This document shows, in pieces, positions 1-8,956 of a DNA stretch of 64,000 bases; the stretch's first letter is position 1, and each line of letters opens with the position of its first letter. The DNA is from Leptospiraceae bacterium (GTDB lineage: Bacteria; Spirochaetota; Leptospiria; Leptospirales; Leptospiraceae), in contig JAKRSH010000033.1 of the NCBI GenBank assembly GCA_022402465.1, forward strand, positions 62,001-126,000, written 5' to 3'. Both the position numbers and the translations under genes were made by a program. Below the pieces are notes generated by a model. The model was not told where the DNA came from, searched no databases, and was given only the letters and a program-made list of their open reading frames with translations.

Positions 1-1367
1 CTCATTTGCACGCATTTTTAATTTATGCAATAGGAAATTTGGAACTAGATTTAGGATACCAGAGGAACAACAGAAGAGAGATACCAGGCAAAAATATTTT
101 TGCTCCCATCTATGCTGAATTAGTTGATCCGAATATAGAAGATTTTTCTAAGATTTATTCTATAGCACAAGTTAGCCAAAATCCATATAAAGAAAAACAA
201 GGATTGAATCTTTTTTTAGATACTACGACTTTTGATACTAAATTTCACCATAAGCCTATAGGAAATTTAAAGGGAACTCTTGGAGTTTCTGGGATGAACC
301 AAAGAAATTCTACCATAGGAAGAGAACCTCTCATCCCAGGTTATGGATTGGTGAATATAGCAGTTTTTATTCTTGAGCAGTATTCTATCAATGAGTCTAT
401 GAATCTAACTGCGGGCTATAGAATGGATAGACGAGGAATCGATTTCAAATCAAATGCAGATCTTGGTATAAGTCAAAATACTAAAAATTTTGAAGCAAAG
501 ACAGGAACCTTGGGCTACGTTTGGCGATTTAAAAAAGAAATGGCATTTGCAGCTAACTACGGTAAGGGATTTAGGGCACCAACACCTTTTGAGATGTTTT
601 CGAATGGTGTTCATGAAGGAACGGGTCGTTTTGAGGTGGGCTCCGAATTTTTAAAGCCTGAATATTCTGATAGTTATGATATAGCCTTACGATATATTTC
701 TAATAAAGTTAAGTCTGAAATTTCTATCTTTCAACAAAATATTCAAAATTTCATTTATTCTACCAATGCTGGTCGAATAGATGATGATAGTGGTCTGCCT
801 GTTTTTAATTATCGCCAAGACAAGGCAGTCTTGAAAGGTGGTGAAATTTCTTTAGAGGCTGAAATTACCAGATGCTTGGTGTTAAATGGAGGAATTGATT
901 TCCTTCATGGGACTGCTTACAAATCTTTAGACCAAAGAACTGCTCTTTCAATATTAAATGGGGAGACAGATGCTACCAAGGTTTTGGAAGATCTACAAAC
1001 AAATAATGGATCAGCCTTGCCGCGTATGACTCCGAATAGAGGAAGAGCTGGTATTAAGCTTACAACAAGCAAGTTAATCGGACTTGAAAACCCTTATTTA
1101 CAATTCTCAGGAAGATTTATCGACAGACAATACAGAGTCGATAAACTAGAAACCAGGACAGGTTCTTATAATTTATATGATATTAGTTTAGGTTGGGAAT
1201 TAAGTTCTCTTCAGAAAAATACAGACAGAGCTAGCTTTGATGTTATCGTACAAAATGTATTTAATAAGGATTATGTTGATCATCTCAGTAGATACAAAGA
1301 TTACGCCTTAAATCCAGGAATCAATGCTATTTTCAAAGCGAACATTCCATTTACAATTATTGAATAG
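1..1367 (+). CDS. TonB-dependent outer-membrane receptor, C-terminal part
   Basis: The reading frame is open to the left window edge, so the N-terminal signal, TonB box and plug lie outside. What remains is about 455 residues of alternating aromatic/polar beta strands typical of the barrel of ligand-gated TonB receptors. The stretch around GKGFRAPTPFEMF, followed by FLKPEYSDSYDIALRY, is the usual late-barrel signature of siderophore and cobalamin receptors, and the last strand carries the VFNKDYVDH block. It should sit in the outer membrane and import a ligand powered by TonB. The ligand cannot be told from this part. A small lipoprotein follows 22 bases after the stop codon and may be co-transcribed. 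Confidence 0.9.
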   Translation, partial: HLHAFLIYAIGNLELDLGYQRNNRREIPGKNIFAPIYAELVDPNIEDFSKIYSIAQVSQNPYKEKQGLNLFLDTTTFDTKFHHKPIGNLKGTLGVSGMNQRNSTIGREPLIPGYGLVNIAVFILEQYSINESMNLTAGYRMDRRGIDFKSNADLGISQNTKNFEAKTGTLGYVWRFKKEMAFAANYGKGFRAPTPFEMFSNGVHEGTGRFEVGSEFLKPEYSDSYDIALRYISNKVKSEISIFQQNIQNFIYSTNAGRIDDDSGLPVFNYRQDKAVLKGGEISLEAEITRCLVLNGGIDFLHGTAYKSLDQRTALSILNGETDATKVLEDLQTNNGSALPRMTPNRGRAGIKLTTSKLIGLENPYLQFSGRFIDRQYRVDKLETRTGSYNLYDISLGWELSSLQKNTDRASFDVIVQNVFNKDYVDHLSRYKDYALNPGINAIFKANIPFTIIE

Positions 1368-1389
1368 GCATTTAATGGAGAAAATTCAA

Positions 1390-1860
1390 ATGATTCAGAC
1401 TATGGTTTCACGAATTAAAAAACATAATATAAATTTTAGTCTTGCTACGATTTTTACTGAAACTAAAAAAATTAATATCTTAATCTTATTATTCTTTGGA
1501 TTATTTTTTCTTAGCTGTGATATAATGAATAGAACAGAATTGGATAAGAAGGAAAAAGAGTCTGCACGAAATGCGAATGCTCTTTTATTTCTTCTTAATT
1601 CAGAATCTACATCAGATTGTATCTTTTGTACGGATACACAAGCGAACCAAGGCAATTGTACATGTTATTCAAAAATTACACTTGGTACCTGCCAAGGCTT
1701 TAGCCTCGGTAAAGGAAAGTCAAATTCGTACAGAATTTCTTGTGAAGCACTTGTGAGTAAAGGGATTTGGACTCTTCTGGATGATGGATCACAATTTTGT
1801 CCTTACCAGTCTTGCCCAGTTGAGGCTTATAGAGCCGCCTTCACCGCATTTGGTGAGTGA
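1390..1860 (+). CDS. Cys-rich putative lipoprotein of unknown function
   Basis: A hydrophobic segment ending LFFGLFFLSC looks like a lipoprotein signal, with lipidation at that Cys. The mature part of about 115 residues has many cysteines, including CIFC, CTC and CPYQSC arrangements, suggesting disulfides in the periplasm or on the surface. I place the start at ATG 1390 because GGAG lies nine bases upstream; ATG 1375 and a start overlapping the receptor gene are alternatives. The leader is long (about 40 residues) for a lipoprotein. The position right after a TonB receptor suggests a receptor-associated lipoprotein, but this is inference and no family was recognised. Confidence 0.6.
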   Translation: MIQTMVSRIKKHNINFSLATIFTETKKINILILLFFGLFFLSCDIMNRTELDKKEKESARNANALLFLLNSESTSDCIFCTDTQANQGNCTCYSKITLGTCQGFSLGKGKSNSYRISCEALVSKGIWTLLDDGSQFCPYQSCPVEAYRAAFTAFGE

Positions 1861-1924
1861 AAAATTTTCCAAAAGAAATAGATAGGTCGTTACATAATTT
1901 GTCTCAAAAAAAATCATAACATAT

Positions 1925-2443
1925 ATGATTCAAAAAATACTATTATTTCTTCTCTCATTCTTTCTCTGTACCTGCTTGGGCATGCCTAAGCAAGTAAAAC
2001 CAGTCTCAGGATTCGAACTAGAAAGGTATCTTGGCAAATGGTATGAAATAGCTCGATTAGATCATTCCTTTGAAAGAGGATTGAGTCAAGTAACCGCAGA
2101 ATACAGCTTGAAGCGTGATGGTGGAGTTCTGGTAAGCAACAGAGGATATTCTGAGACCGATAGGGAATGGAAGGAAGCAGAAGGTATAGCATATTTTGTA
2201 AATGAGAAAACGGATGCTTATCTTAAGGTTTCTTTCTTTGGTCCGTTTTATGGATCCTATGTTGTGTTTGAGTTAGATAAAGAGAATTATCAATATGCAT
2301 TTGTATCAGGCCCAGATATAAATTATCTTTGGTTACTAGCAAGATCCCCAAAAATAGATCAGAAAATAATCGATACCTTCGTTCATAAAGCTTCCAACTT
2401 AGGCTTCGATACCAATCGCTTGATCTATGTAAAACACGAATAG
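1925..2443 (+). CDS. blc: Bacterial lipocalin (Blc family) lipoprotein
   Basis: This 172-residue protein has a signal peptide ending FFLCTC (lipid Cys probably 17) and the lipocalin first-strand signature YLGKWYEIAR, with Gly37-x-Trp39. Later strands match the Blc pattern, including LKVSFFGPFYGSYVVFEL and the YLWLLARSP segment. Blc lipocalins are membrane-anchored eight-stranded barrels that bind fatty acids or lysophospholipids and help envelope maintenance under stress. Length agrees with the family. It stands alone, convergent with the thioredoxin gene. Confidence 0.9.
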   Translation: MIQKILLFLLSFFLCTCLGMPKQVKPVSGFELERYLGKWYEIARLDHSFERGLSQVTAEYSLKRDGGVLVSNRGYSETDREWKEAEGIAYFVNEKTDAYLKVSFFGPFYGSYVVFELDKENYQYAFVSGPDINYLWLLARSPKIDQKIIDTFVHKASNLGFDTNRLIYVKHE

Positions 2444-2481
2444 AATCTCCATTGACTAGGAAATTTATTCCTAGCCAATCG

Positions 2482-2512
2482 TAAGACAAAAAAGTATCAA
2501 TTCTTTGTCTTA
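2482..2512. terminator. Inverted repeat between convergent blc and trxA, possible terminator
   Basis: A 9-bp perfect stem (TAAGACAAA with TTTGTCTTA) encloses a 13-base loop and includes the trxA stop codon. A second 7-bp hairpin, CTAGGAA/TTCCTAG, lies at 2456-2474. Neither has a clear T run, so termination is only suggested by position between two converging genes. Confidence 0.35.
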
Positions 2513-2824
2513 GATAAAATCTTTAAATTTTATTTTGATCTGTTCCTTAGGCATAGCTCCTGATACACGGTGGACTTCTTTTCCATTTTTGAATAAAATC
2601 ATGGTAGGAATTCCGGTTATATTAAACTGATTGGCGATTTCTGGTTTTTCATCTGTATTTAGTTTAATAACAGTTAATTGATCTTTCCAGTCCGCAGCAA
2701 GTTTTTCCAATTCAGGGCCTAACATCTTACAAGGGCCACACCAAGGTGCCCAGAAATCCACAAGAATAGGTTTGTCATGTTGGCTTATAAGGTCATTGAA
2801 GCTTTTAGGTAGTGTTTCGTTCAT
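2510..2824 (-). CDS. trxA: Thioredoxin
   Basis: The 104-residue protein is a complete single-domain thioredoxin. The redox motif WCGPC is at residues 28-32 and the cis-proline is in GIPT (Pro73). There is no signal peptide, so it works in the cytoplasm as a general dithiol-disulfide reductant reduced by thioredoxin reductase. AGAGGA precedes the ATG at good spacing. The gene is monocistronic, convergent with blc. Confidence 0.97.
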   Translation of the reverse strand: MNETLPKSFNDLISQHDKPILVDFWAPWCGPCKMLGPELEKLAADWKDQLTVIKLNTDEKPEIANQFNITGIPTMILFKNGKEVHRVSGAMPKEQIKIKFKDFI

Positions 2825-3127
2825 TTTTAATCCTCTATTATTTAGACTCTAATATAGGGCTAGGGGTATATAATAAAATTTGAAATATCACAGTCATTTC
2901 ATAGATTATCTCTATGCTCTAATAGTATATGGCTATTCCTTGCTTGTGCAAGAGAGCTGAGTCCCTATGAATATCAGAAGATCCTACCAAAGATACAAAA
3001 TCAATCCACCATTAAACTAAATAAGATTCTTTGAATCAATAATAGAGCATGCAGAGATGAAAATATATTGACTAATTTTAAATAATGGAATTTAATATGA
3101 AAAAGGTTTTTTAAGAAATATGTTTAA

Positions 3128-3448
3128 TTTTCGAATAAGGCTGATGAATCTAGGCGGAGTATCTCAAGAATTTATACATTTTCCGTTCCATCTTCTTTTG
3201 GTTTTACTACAGGATTCTATACTTCTGGGCTATTGCCTAATGGCAAAGCCTATGGTCTTCCCAGCCCAAGCGGAAAATTATTGATCTATGATTATCGAAC
3301 AGATGAAATTCGAATAAAAATGGACGAATTTTTGCTACCCCTACCAACCAAACAAACAAATGTACTTGTTGTAAATCTTTTTTCTAAAGAAGCTCGGTTG
3401 GATATTGTTCCTCAAGTTTATCCAAATAATTTATCACGTTACCCATGA
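3128..3448 (+). pseudogene. Decayed coding remnant of a secreted repeat-type protein
   Basis: The frame from 3128 to the stop at 3448 has no ATG start but reads like protein, with LLPNGKAYGLPSPSGKLLIYDY followed by TDEI, a pattern seen in beta-propeller or kelch-like repeats. After the stop, other frames to about 3630 still give protein-like fragments such as AVDGGIYHTSDLLPT. Upstream, 2945-3030 reads ELSPYEYQKILPKIQ before a stop. The picture is of one gene broken by several frameshifts and lacking its 5' end. The original family is uncertain. The remaining intergenic sequence from 2825 to 3127 and from 3631 to 3742 shows nothing else clear. Confidence 0.4.
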
Positions 3449-3742
3449 GGCAGCTTCCATAGCTGTGGATGGGGGAATCTACCATACCTCAGATTTATTG
3501 CCAACCAGGTGCTTGGCTGGGATCCACACTTTCTAGCAATGGAAAGGTCTATTTTTTTCGGGTATTGCAGACAGACCTGTTTTAGTGGTGGAGATCGGCG
3601 AAACATTTTGTAACTCTGTTCTTCTTTCATCTTATTTAAACAATATTTGAATAAAGATAATAATCCCTTATCTAAAATTTGAATTGAAGAAATCAGATTC
3701 CAATTTTAGTATAGGGCTACAGCTTGTAGATAGGATGGAAGT

Positions 3743-5254
3743 ATGAAACATATAGACAAATACCGACTTTTTCTTGGCCTTTTAATTTCACTGCCCTTGT
3801 TATATATTGCAGTTCTTTATTTTTCACGCCAAGAAAAAAGAACAGAGCCCAATTTTCCACCAAGCTACCTTACATCTTCAGAATATTGTAAAGATAAAAA
3901 GTCCAAACGATTGGAATTTGCAAGCAGAGATATCCAAGAGTTACAAATTGCACTCAATTCATTGCAAGAATGTACAACAATATTCTTGAAGCCTGGAGTT
4001 TTTGAATTCAACAACTCCTTATCAATCGCAAGTGTAAATGGAATAAGCTTGCAAGGCTCTGGCAAAAATGCTACAACCATACGTTTTGTGAATGCAGGCA
4101 ATGGGAACGGTGTGGATGTTGAGGCATCGAATTCATTTACCATACGAGACTTAAAAATTTTGGATAGCCCCAAGAATGGATTGGAAATTCGATTATCAGA
4201 AAACATCTTGATAGATAATATCATTGTTACATGGTCCAATACATCTGGCGAGGCTATGTCCAAAAATGGAGCCTATGGAGTGTATCCTGTTAATGTTGTT
4301 AATGTGCTTCTCCAAAATACTGAAACCTATTATGCTTCCGATGCGGGTCTCTATGTTGGTCAATGCATCAATGCTCTTGTTAGAAACAACCTTGCAGAAT
4401 ACAATGTGATGGGTTTGGAAATTGAGAACACTGTGAACGCGGATGTCTATAACAATATTGTTCGCAATAATACAGGGGGATTTTTAGCTTATGATTTAAA
4501 TAAAAATACTATAGTCTCACGTAATATTAAAGTACATAACAACACGATTATTAATAATAATTTTCCTAACTTCAGTAGTGCTGGTATAGTAAAGACTGTT
4601 CCTTCTGGAACAGGCATTATTCTAACCTCTCTTAGAGAGGCGGAAATATTTAACAACAAGATAGGCGGCAATCATTCGGTTGATATTGCTATTATGAATG
4701 GCCTTGTTTCTGAGACTCCAGATTTTTCGGCATGGCCTATGAACAATTGGCGTGTTCACAATATTTATATTCATGACAATGAATTTTTGGGAGGTTCTGG
4801 TACTGCAGTTGATAATGGAAACACAGATGAGAAGAATCGTCCCTTAGGAGTTTTGGTTGACATGGTGCATGAGGCTTATAATAAATACTTAGAATCACAG
4901 AACAAGCCTAAAGAAAATCTTGCCAATATACTCTATGATGGAGTGGATACAGGATTTACAATCTTAATGATGACAACTTGGTTTGGTAACAATCCTGGCA
5001 ACCATAACGAAATCTGTATTAAGAATAATACGAAAGGAAAAATTGTTCCCACAGTTTTAGATTTAAATTTGCCTGCTCTACTTGCCAATGCGGAAGAACC
5101 CACAAAAGAAAGTATAGCTTCAGCAATTGAGTCAGGCGATACTAGAGTTTATTTGCCGAATAGTGAGTCTCCTTATGGTGGTGCTCCAAGCAAGGGCTTT
5201 GATTGTGAAGGATTTGTAGCAACTGGTCTTCCCATTTCCTTTCCAGAGAAATAA
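3743..5254 (+). CDS. Parallel beta-helix repeat protein (TIGR03805-like)
   Basis: After one N-terminal hydrophobic segment (about residues 9-27), the 503-residue protein begins with a segment like that of pectate-lyase-fold proteins (IFLKPGVFEFNNSLSI, then GSGKNATTIRF). It continues with many short repeats such as VYNNIVRNNTGG, KVHNNTIINNN and YIHDNEFLG, which build a right-handed beta helix of the NosD/CASH type. It is probably exported or anchored and exposed to the periplasm. The next gene, 22 bases downstream, encodes the c-type cytochrome family (TIGR03806) that regularly neighbours TIGR03805 proteins, which strengthens the assignment. Biochemical function of the pair is unknown; periplasmic binding or cleavage of a glycan is a guess from the fold. 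Confidence 0.8.
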   Translation: MKHIDKYRLFLGLLISLPLLYIAVLYFSRQEKRTEPNFPPSYLTSSEYCKDKKSKRLEFASRDIQELQIALNSLQECTTIFLKPGVFEFNNSLSIASVNGISLQGSGKNATTIRFVNAGNGNGVDVEASNSFTIRDLKILDSPKNGLEIRLSENILIDNIIVTWSNTSGEAMSKNGAYGVYPVNVVNVLLQNTETYYASDAGLYVGQCINALVRNNLAEYNVMGLEIENTVNADVYNNIVRNNTGGFLAYDLNKNTIVSRNIKVHNNTIINNNFPNFSSAGIVKTVPSGTGIILTSLREAEIFNNKIGGNHSVDIAIMNGLVSETPDFSAWPMNNWRVHNIYIHDNEFLGGSGTAVDNGNTDEKNRPLGVLVDMVHEAYNKYLESQNKPKENLANILYDGVDTGFTILMMTTWFGNNPGNHNEICIKNNTKGKIVPTVLDLNLPALLANAEEPTKESIASAIESGDTRVYLPNSESPYGGAPSKGFDCEGFVATGLPISFPEK

Positions 5255-5276
5255 TCAATATAGTGAAGTTCTATAA

Positions 5277-6407
5277 ATGATTTATAAAAATAGAAATTGC
5301 ACACTATATCAGGTAAATTTAATTTTAAAGAGTATAATCTTTCTTGGATTAGGAATACTAGTCTGTACAAATTGTAAAGAAAAAGCTCGTCCGAATCAAA
5401 ATCCTCAAGAATTAGCTATTCTAAGTCAGCTTTCTGAATATGATTTATTTGATAAAGATGAGAATGGCAATCTTATTCCTAAACAATTTGGAACAAGCTA
5501 TACCTTAAATACATCTTTATTCTCAGATTATACTCATAAAGATAGAGTTATTTTTCTTCCTAAGAATTCCCAGATTCAATATGAATCGGACAAAGTGTTC
5601 ACTATGCCAATAGGGACTATAATCTCTAAGACATTTTCCATGCCTGCCGATCTGACCAAGCCTACTGAAGATTTACAAAAATTAGAAACTAGGTTACTGA
5701 TCAATCAACCCAAGGGTTGGTTCGCTGTTTCATATACTTGGAACCAGGAAGGAACAGATGCAGAAATTGCCTATGCTGGTAAGAATATACCTATCCAATT
5801 CAAAGACACAGATGGCAAAAAGGTGAACTTTACCTATTCAGTACCTTCGCGAAACCAGTGTACAAGCTGTCACCAATCTTATGAGGGAAGAAGTCAATCT
5901 ATAGTTCCAATAGGTCCCAAGGCAAAGCATTTGAATAAAGAAATTTCTACAATAGATGGCAACATTAAGAATCAACTTTCTATTTGGAAAGAAAAGGGTA
6001 TACTAGCAGGTCTTCCATATTTCGCAGTTCCTAAGTTAGTTGATGCATTTGATAATCATCACAGTGTAGAAGATAGAGCTAGAGCTTACTTAGATATCAA
6101 TTGCAGTCATTGCCACCAAGGGGCTGGAGCAGCTGGAATGAATTCCAAATTGATACTCACTGCAGAAGAAAGCAATCTTTCAGAACTCGGTTTGTGTAAG
6201 ACTCCTGGTTCCGCAGGTAAAGGAGGGGGCGGGCTTAGATATGATATAGTTCCAGGTAATGCCGATGCTTCCATTCTGTACTATAGAATGGCAACTCAGG
6301 ACAGTGGAGCCATGATGCCTCAAATTGGTCGTGCTCTAGTCCACAAAGAAGGTCTTGAGCTAATTCGCAATTGGATCAATTCTATGCCTGCTAAGGAATG
6401 TCCATAG
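5277..6407 (+). CDS. Two-haem c-type cytochrome lipoprotein (TIGR03806/HNE_0200-like)
   Basis: A signal segment ends CTNC, giving a likely lipid Cys33 with the Asn-before-Cys form common in spirochaetes. Two covalent haem motifs are visible: CTSCH at 195-199 and CSHCH at 276-280. The first is preceded by a beta-rich domain (YSVPSRNQ before it), and the second opens a C-terminal cytochrome-like region with GNADASILYYRM and AMMPQIG, where Met346 or Met347 could be an axial ligand. The protein should carry electrons at the periplasmic face. It directly follows the beta-helix gene, its regular partner. The DsbA-like gene after it could help keep the haem cysteines reduced or act on the pair, which is inference. 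Confidence 0.82.
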   Translation: MIYKNRNCTLYQVNLILKSIIFLGLGILVCTNCKEKARPNQNPQELAILSQLSEYDLFDKDENGNLIPKQFGTSYTLNTSLFSDYTHKDRVIFLPKNSQIQYESDKVFTMPIGTIISKTFSMPADLTKPTEDLQKLETRLLINQPKGWFAVSYTWNQEGTDAEIAYAGKNIPIQFKDTDGKKVNFTYSVPSRNQCTSCHQSYEGRSQSIVPIGPKAKHLNKEISTIDGNIKNQLSIWKEKGILAGLPYFAVPKLVDAFDNHHSVEDRARAYLDINCSHCHQGAGAAGMNSKLILTAEESNLSELGLCKTPGSAGKGGGGLRYDIVPGNADASILYYRMATQDSGAMMPQIGRALVHKEGLELIRNWINSMPAKECP

Positions 6408-6436
6408 ATAGATTCTTTTCTATCTCTAAGGCATCA

Positions 6437-7384
6437 ATGAGTTATAAGAAGATTATTTTACTTGGATTTGGAATATTTTTTTTTACAAATGGTTGCAATG
6501 AAACAAAATCAATTGAATTGCCCAGATATTTACCCAGTGAATCTGAAATCAAATTTACATTAAGTGATGAATCCACTTTCAAAAGATTAGAAGCTAAGGC
6601 TAGGTCTAAGGGTTTTGCAAGTGCGAAAGAATGGAAGATATCTGTCATATCCCAAATTACAGAATCAGACATGGATGCTATGGTTCGTTTGGACAAATCG
6701 CAGGGCATAAGTATCTTAAACCAAGATTCAAATATTTTAGAATATACGAATAAACTTAAGAACCGTTTAGCTTGGACTATTCTTTTTCAGGAAGAAAATA
6801 TTTCTCTCATTCAAAAATCACAATTGCCAGAAAAATCTCAAGCTATCTTAAATAAATTTCCAAACCTTCCCATCAAAGGAAATACTCAAGCAAAATTAAT
6901 CATTTTTGAATTTTCAGATTTTACCTGCCCATATTGTAGAAAATCGCACAGAGTCTCGGAAGAAATTTTTATAAAGTACAAAAAAGAAGTTTCTTGGGTT
7001 TTTATTGATTTTCCTTTAACAGACTTTCCCTTTCAAGATTCACCTGCTCATCTTTTGGGAGCATGTATCCATGAGGAAAATCCTAAGCTTTTTTGGGATT
7101 ACTACAAGCGCGTATTTACGATGGATGCTATGAGTTCGGAACAAAATGTATCTAGACTTGCTATTAAGCAATATGGTTTTACAGAAGATTCTTGGAAGGA
7201 CTGTAGAAATGGATCTGGAAAATTTAAAATATCTCTACATGAACTGCATTCCAAGAAGAAATATTTAGAAAGCCTAGGTGTATCAGCAAGGCCAAGCTTT
7301 CTTATAGGAGGACAATTTGTTCAAGGTTACCTCCCATTTCCTAAATTTGAAAAAATTTTAAAAACTCAATTAAATTCACTTTGA
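6437..7384 (+). CDS. DsbA-like thioredoxin-fold lipoprotein
   Basis: From ATG 6437 the protein has a 19-residue lipoprotein signal ending FFTNGC (Cys20), then about 120 residues of helical linker, then a DsbA-type thioredoxin fold. The redox motif CPYC spans about residues 164-167 (FSDFTCPYCRKS), and a cis-proline is in ARPSFLIGG near the C terminus. ATG 6437 with AAGG just upstream is preferred over ATG 6398, which overlaps the previous gene and would lengthen the signal. It should be a membrane-anchored periplasmic thiol-disulfide oxidoreductase. Being in line with the two-haem cytochrome gene suggests a substrate nearby, but that is inference. Confidence 0.82.
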   Translation: MSYKKIILLGFGIFFFTNGCNETKSIELPRYLPSESEIKFTLSDESTFKRLEAKARSKGFASAKEWKISVISQITESDMDAMVRLDKSQGISILNQDSNILEYTNKLKNRLAWTILFQEENISLIQKSQLPEKSQAILNKFPNLPIKGNTQAKLIIFEFSDFTCPYCRKSHRVSEEIFIKYKKEVSWVFIDFPLTDFPFQDSPAHLLGACIHEENPKLFWDYYKRVFTMDAMSSEQNVSRLAIKQYGFTEDSWKDCRNGSGKFKISLHELHSKKKYLESLGVSARPSFLIGGQFVQGYLPFPKFEKILKTQLNSL

Positions 7385-7436
7385 CTCCTTTTTTAAGATT
7401 CTTTAAGATCATACTTTGATAGGGGAAAGATTATAC

Positions 7437-8945
7437 ATGACCATTCAATTTAAGCAATCAATATTGGTTTGCCTTTGTTCATTAATATTAATCATTAATT
7501 GTGGAACGAAAGTTCAGATTTCTATGGTGACATCAACTTCGGCGGCTTCTGGCCAAGCCTTTGATGCTCTGAATGGAAAAATATGGAAGGCAGAAGAGGG
7601 TGCTGAATTTGTTAAGCTACATATTTATGCAGATGAGGTAATTCCGTTATCAAAAGTAGAGGCGATTTCTTGTGATAAGGAATTTAAAGATAGTGTTTTT
7701 GTATTTATCAACTTTGATGAAGTATTTAGATCTTCTGAAGCAAAGAAATCTTCAGCTCTTGTAAGCTATGATCCGCCCGTATCTGCTCGATCTATAACTT
7801 TTAACTTTCAAAAGAATTCTAATATTTGTCTTAAAGCAATCAATCTTTATGATGCATCTGGTAAGAAGTATAATGTTCAAACACCAGAAATCATTGAAGC
7901 TAAGGTGACAGCTTCCGAAACAGGAGCACCCCAGGCTTCCTATGATGTTATGAATCTTTTTGATAGTCGATATGAATATGCTTATGCAACAGACAAGGGT
8001 GCTAAGGATGTTACTATAAATTTAGCCTTTCAAGATGAAGTAGATATTGAATCTGTTAAAATTTGGAATGGATACCAACGATCAGATGTTCATTGTGTAG
8101 ACAATGGAAGGGTTACAAGGTTTCAACTTACGGGTGATAATGGCTATAAGGAAACAATAAGCCTTACAGATGAGCTTGGTTCACAAACTGTAGCTCTTCC
8201 TAAACCATTTTCTGGCAAAAATCTTCAATTTAAAGTAATAGATTATATCAAAGGTAGAAATGCAAAAGGTATAGTAATCAGTGAAATGCGCTTTTTCAAT
8301 GGGAAGCGATGGTTACTTCCCAACTCTTTTCCTACAACAAGAGCCATAGCTGAGTCCAACACCAAGCAATTTAAATCTGCTGGATTAGCTTCAATTTTGA
8401 ATCGTTCCATTGAAGGAGGCGATGAAATCTCAAGTAATAATGTTGTTGAGATGAATGTCCCTCAAGAAGGATCTACACCACAGGCAAGTGATGAATCCAA
8501 TTCAGTTGAGCTTACAGAAGAGGATATTCCAACGAGATCGAATTCAAATTGGATACTTAGATTTAGAACTGATGGAAGTATGTTTTTAGAAGGAACAACG
8601 GGACGATACATAGAATCTGATGTTGGAGAAGTGTATGAGAACCAAAGATTTTATGCACTTGGCAATTACGAAGTGAAAGAAGTTTCTGAAAAGGGAATGG
8701 TAGTTAGGATCTTCGGTTTCTTACGAAATACAAAAACATCAGAAGAAATTATTTATGGAGAAGGTGATTGCAATGGTTGTGGGAGAGACTGCAATAAACT
8801 GGGATCAGGTGCTGATCCTAATTCTATAGAAAAAATATTCCAAGAATATTTAGAAGTTACCAAAAAAGATGGAAAATTTTATATCAAGAATCAAAAGAAA
8901 ACTAAAAATTTAGATTTTGATTCCTTAGAACTTTCTCTTTATTGA
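7437..8945 (+). CDS. Lipoprotein with discoidin/NADase-type glycan-binding-like domains
   Basis: The protein (502 residues from ATG 7437, with AGGGGA upstream) starts with a signal ending LIINC. Two stretches look like F5/8C-type beta sandwiches. The first (about residues 25-150) holds SAASGQAFDALNGKIWK. The second (about 155-290) holds QASYDVMNLFDSRYEYAYAT, VDIESVKIWNGYQRS and ISEMRFFNG, matching the NADase-type glycan-binding pattern seen in many Leptospira lipoproteins. The C-terminal part has LRFRTDGSMFLEG and a Cys-rich GDCNGCGRDC turn. It is probably a surface or periplasmic lipoprotein that binds a carbohydrate. The substrate and any enzyme activity are unknown. Confidence 0.7.
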   Translation: MTIQFKQSILVCLCSLILIINCGTKVQISMVTSTSAASGQAFDALNGKIWKAEEGAEFVKLHIYADEVIPLSKVEAISCDKEFKDSVFVFINFDEVFRSSEAKKSSALVSYDPPVSARSITFNFQKNSNICLKAINLYDASGKKYNVQTPEIIEAKVTASETGAPQASYDVMNLFDSRYEYAYATDKGAKDVTINLAFQDEVDIESVKIWNGYQRSDVHCVDNGRVTRFQLTGDNGYKETISLTDELGSQTVALPKPFSGKNLQFKVIDYIKGRNAKGIVISEMRFFNGKRWLLPNSFPTTRAIAESNTKQFKSAGLASILNRSIEGGDEISSNNVVEMNVPQEGSTPQASDESNSVELTEEDIPTRSNSNWILRFRTDGSMFLEGTTGRYIESDVGEVYENQRFYALGNYEVKEVSEKGMVVRIFGFLRNTKTSEEIIYGEGDCNGCGRDCNKLGSGADPNSIEKIFQEYLEVTKKDGKFYIKNQKKTKNLDFDSLELSLY

Positions 8946-8956
8946 TATAGAATCTT

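Noticed and set aside
2825-3127. Possible tRNA or small RNA in the gap upstream of trxA
   Set aside because: No cloverleaf, no CCA end and no GC-rich stem; only AT-rich sequence and coding debris were found.
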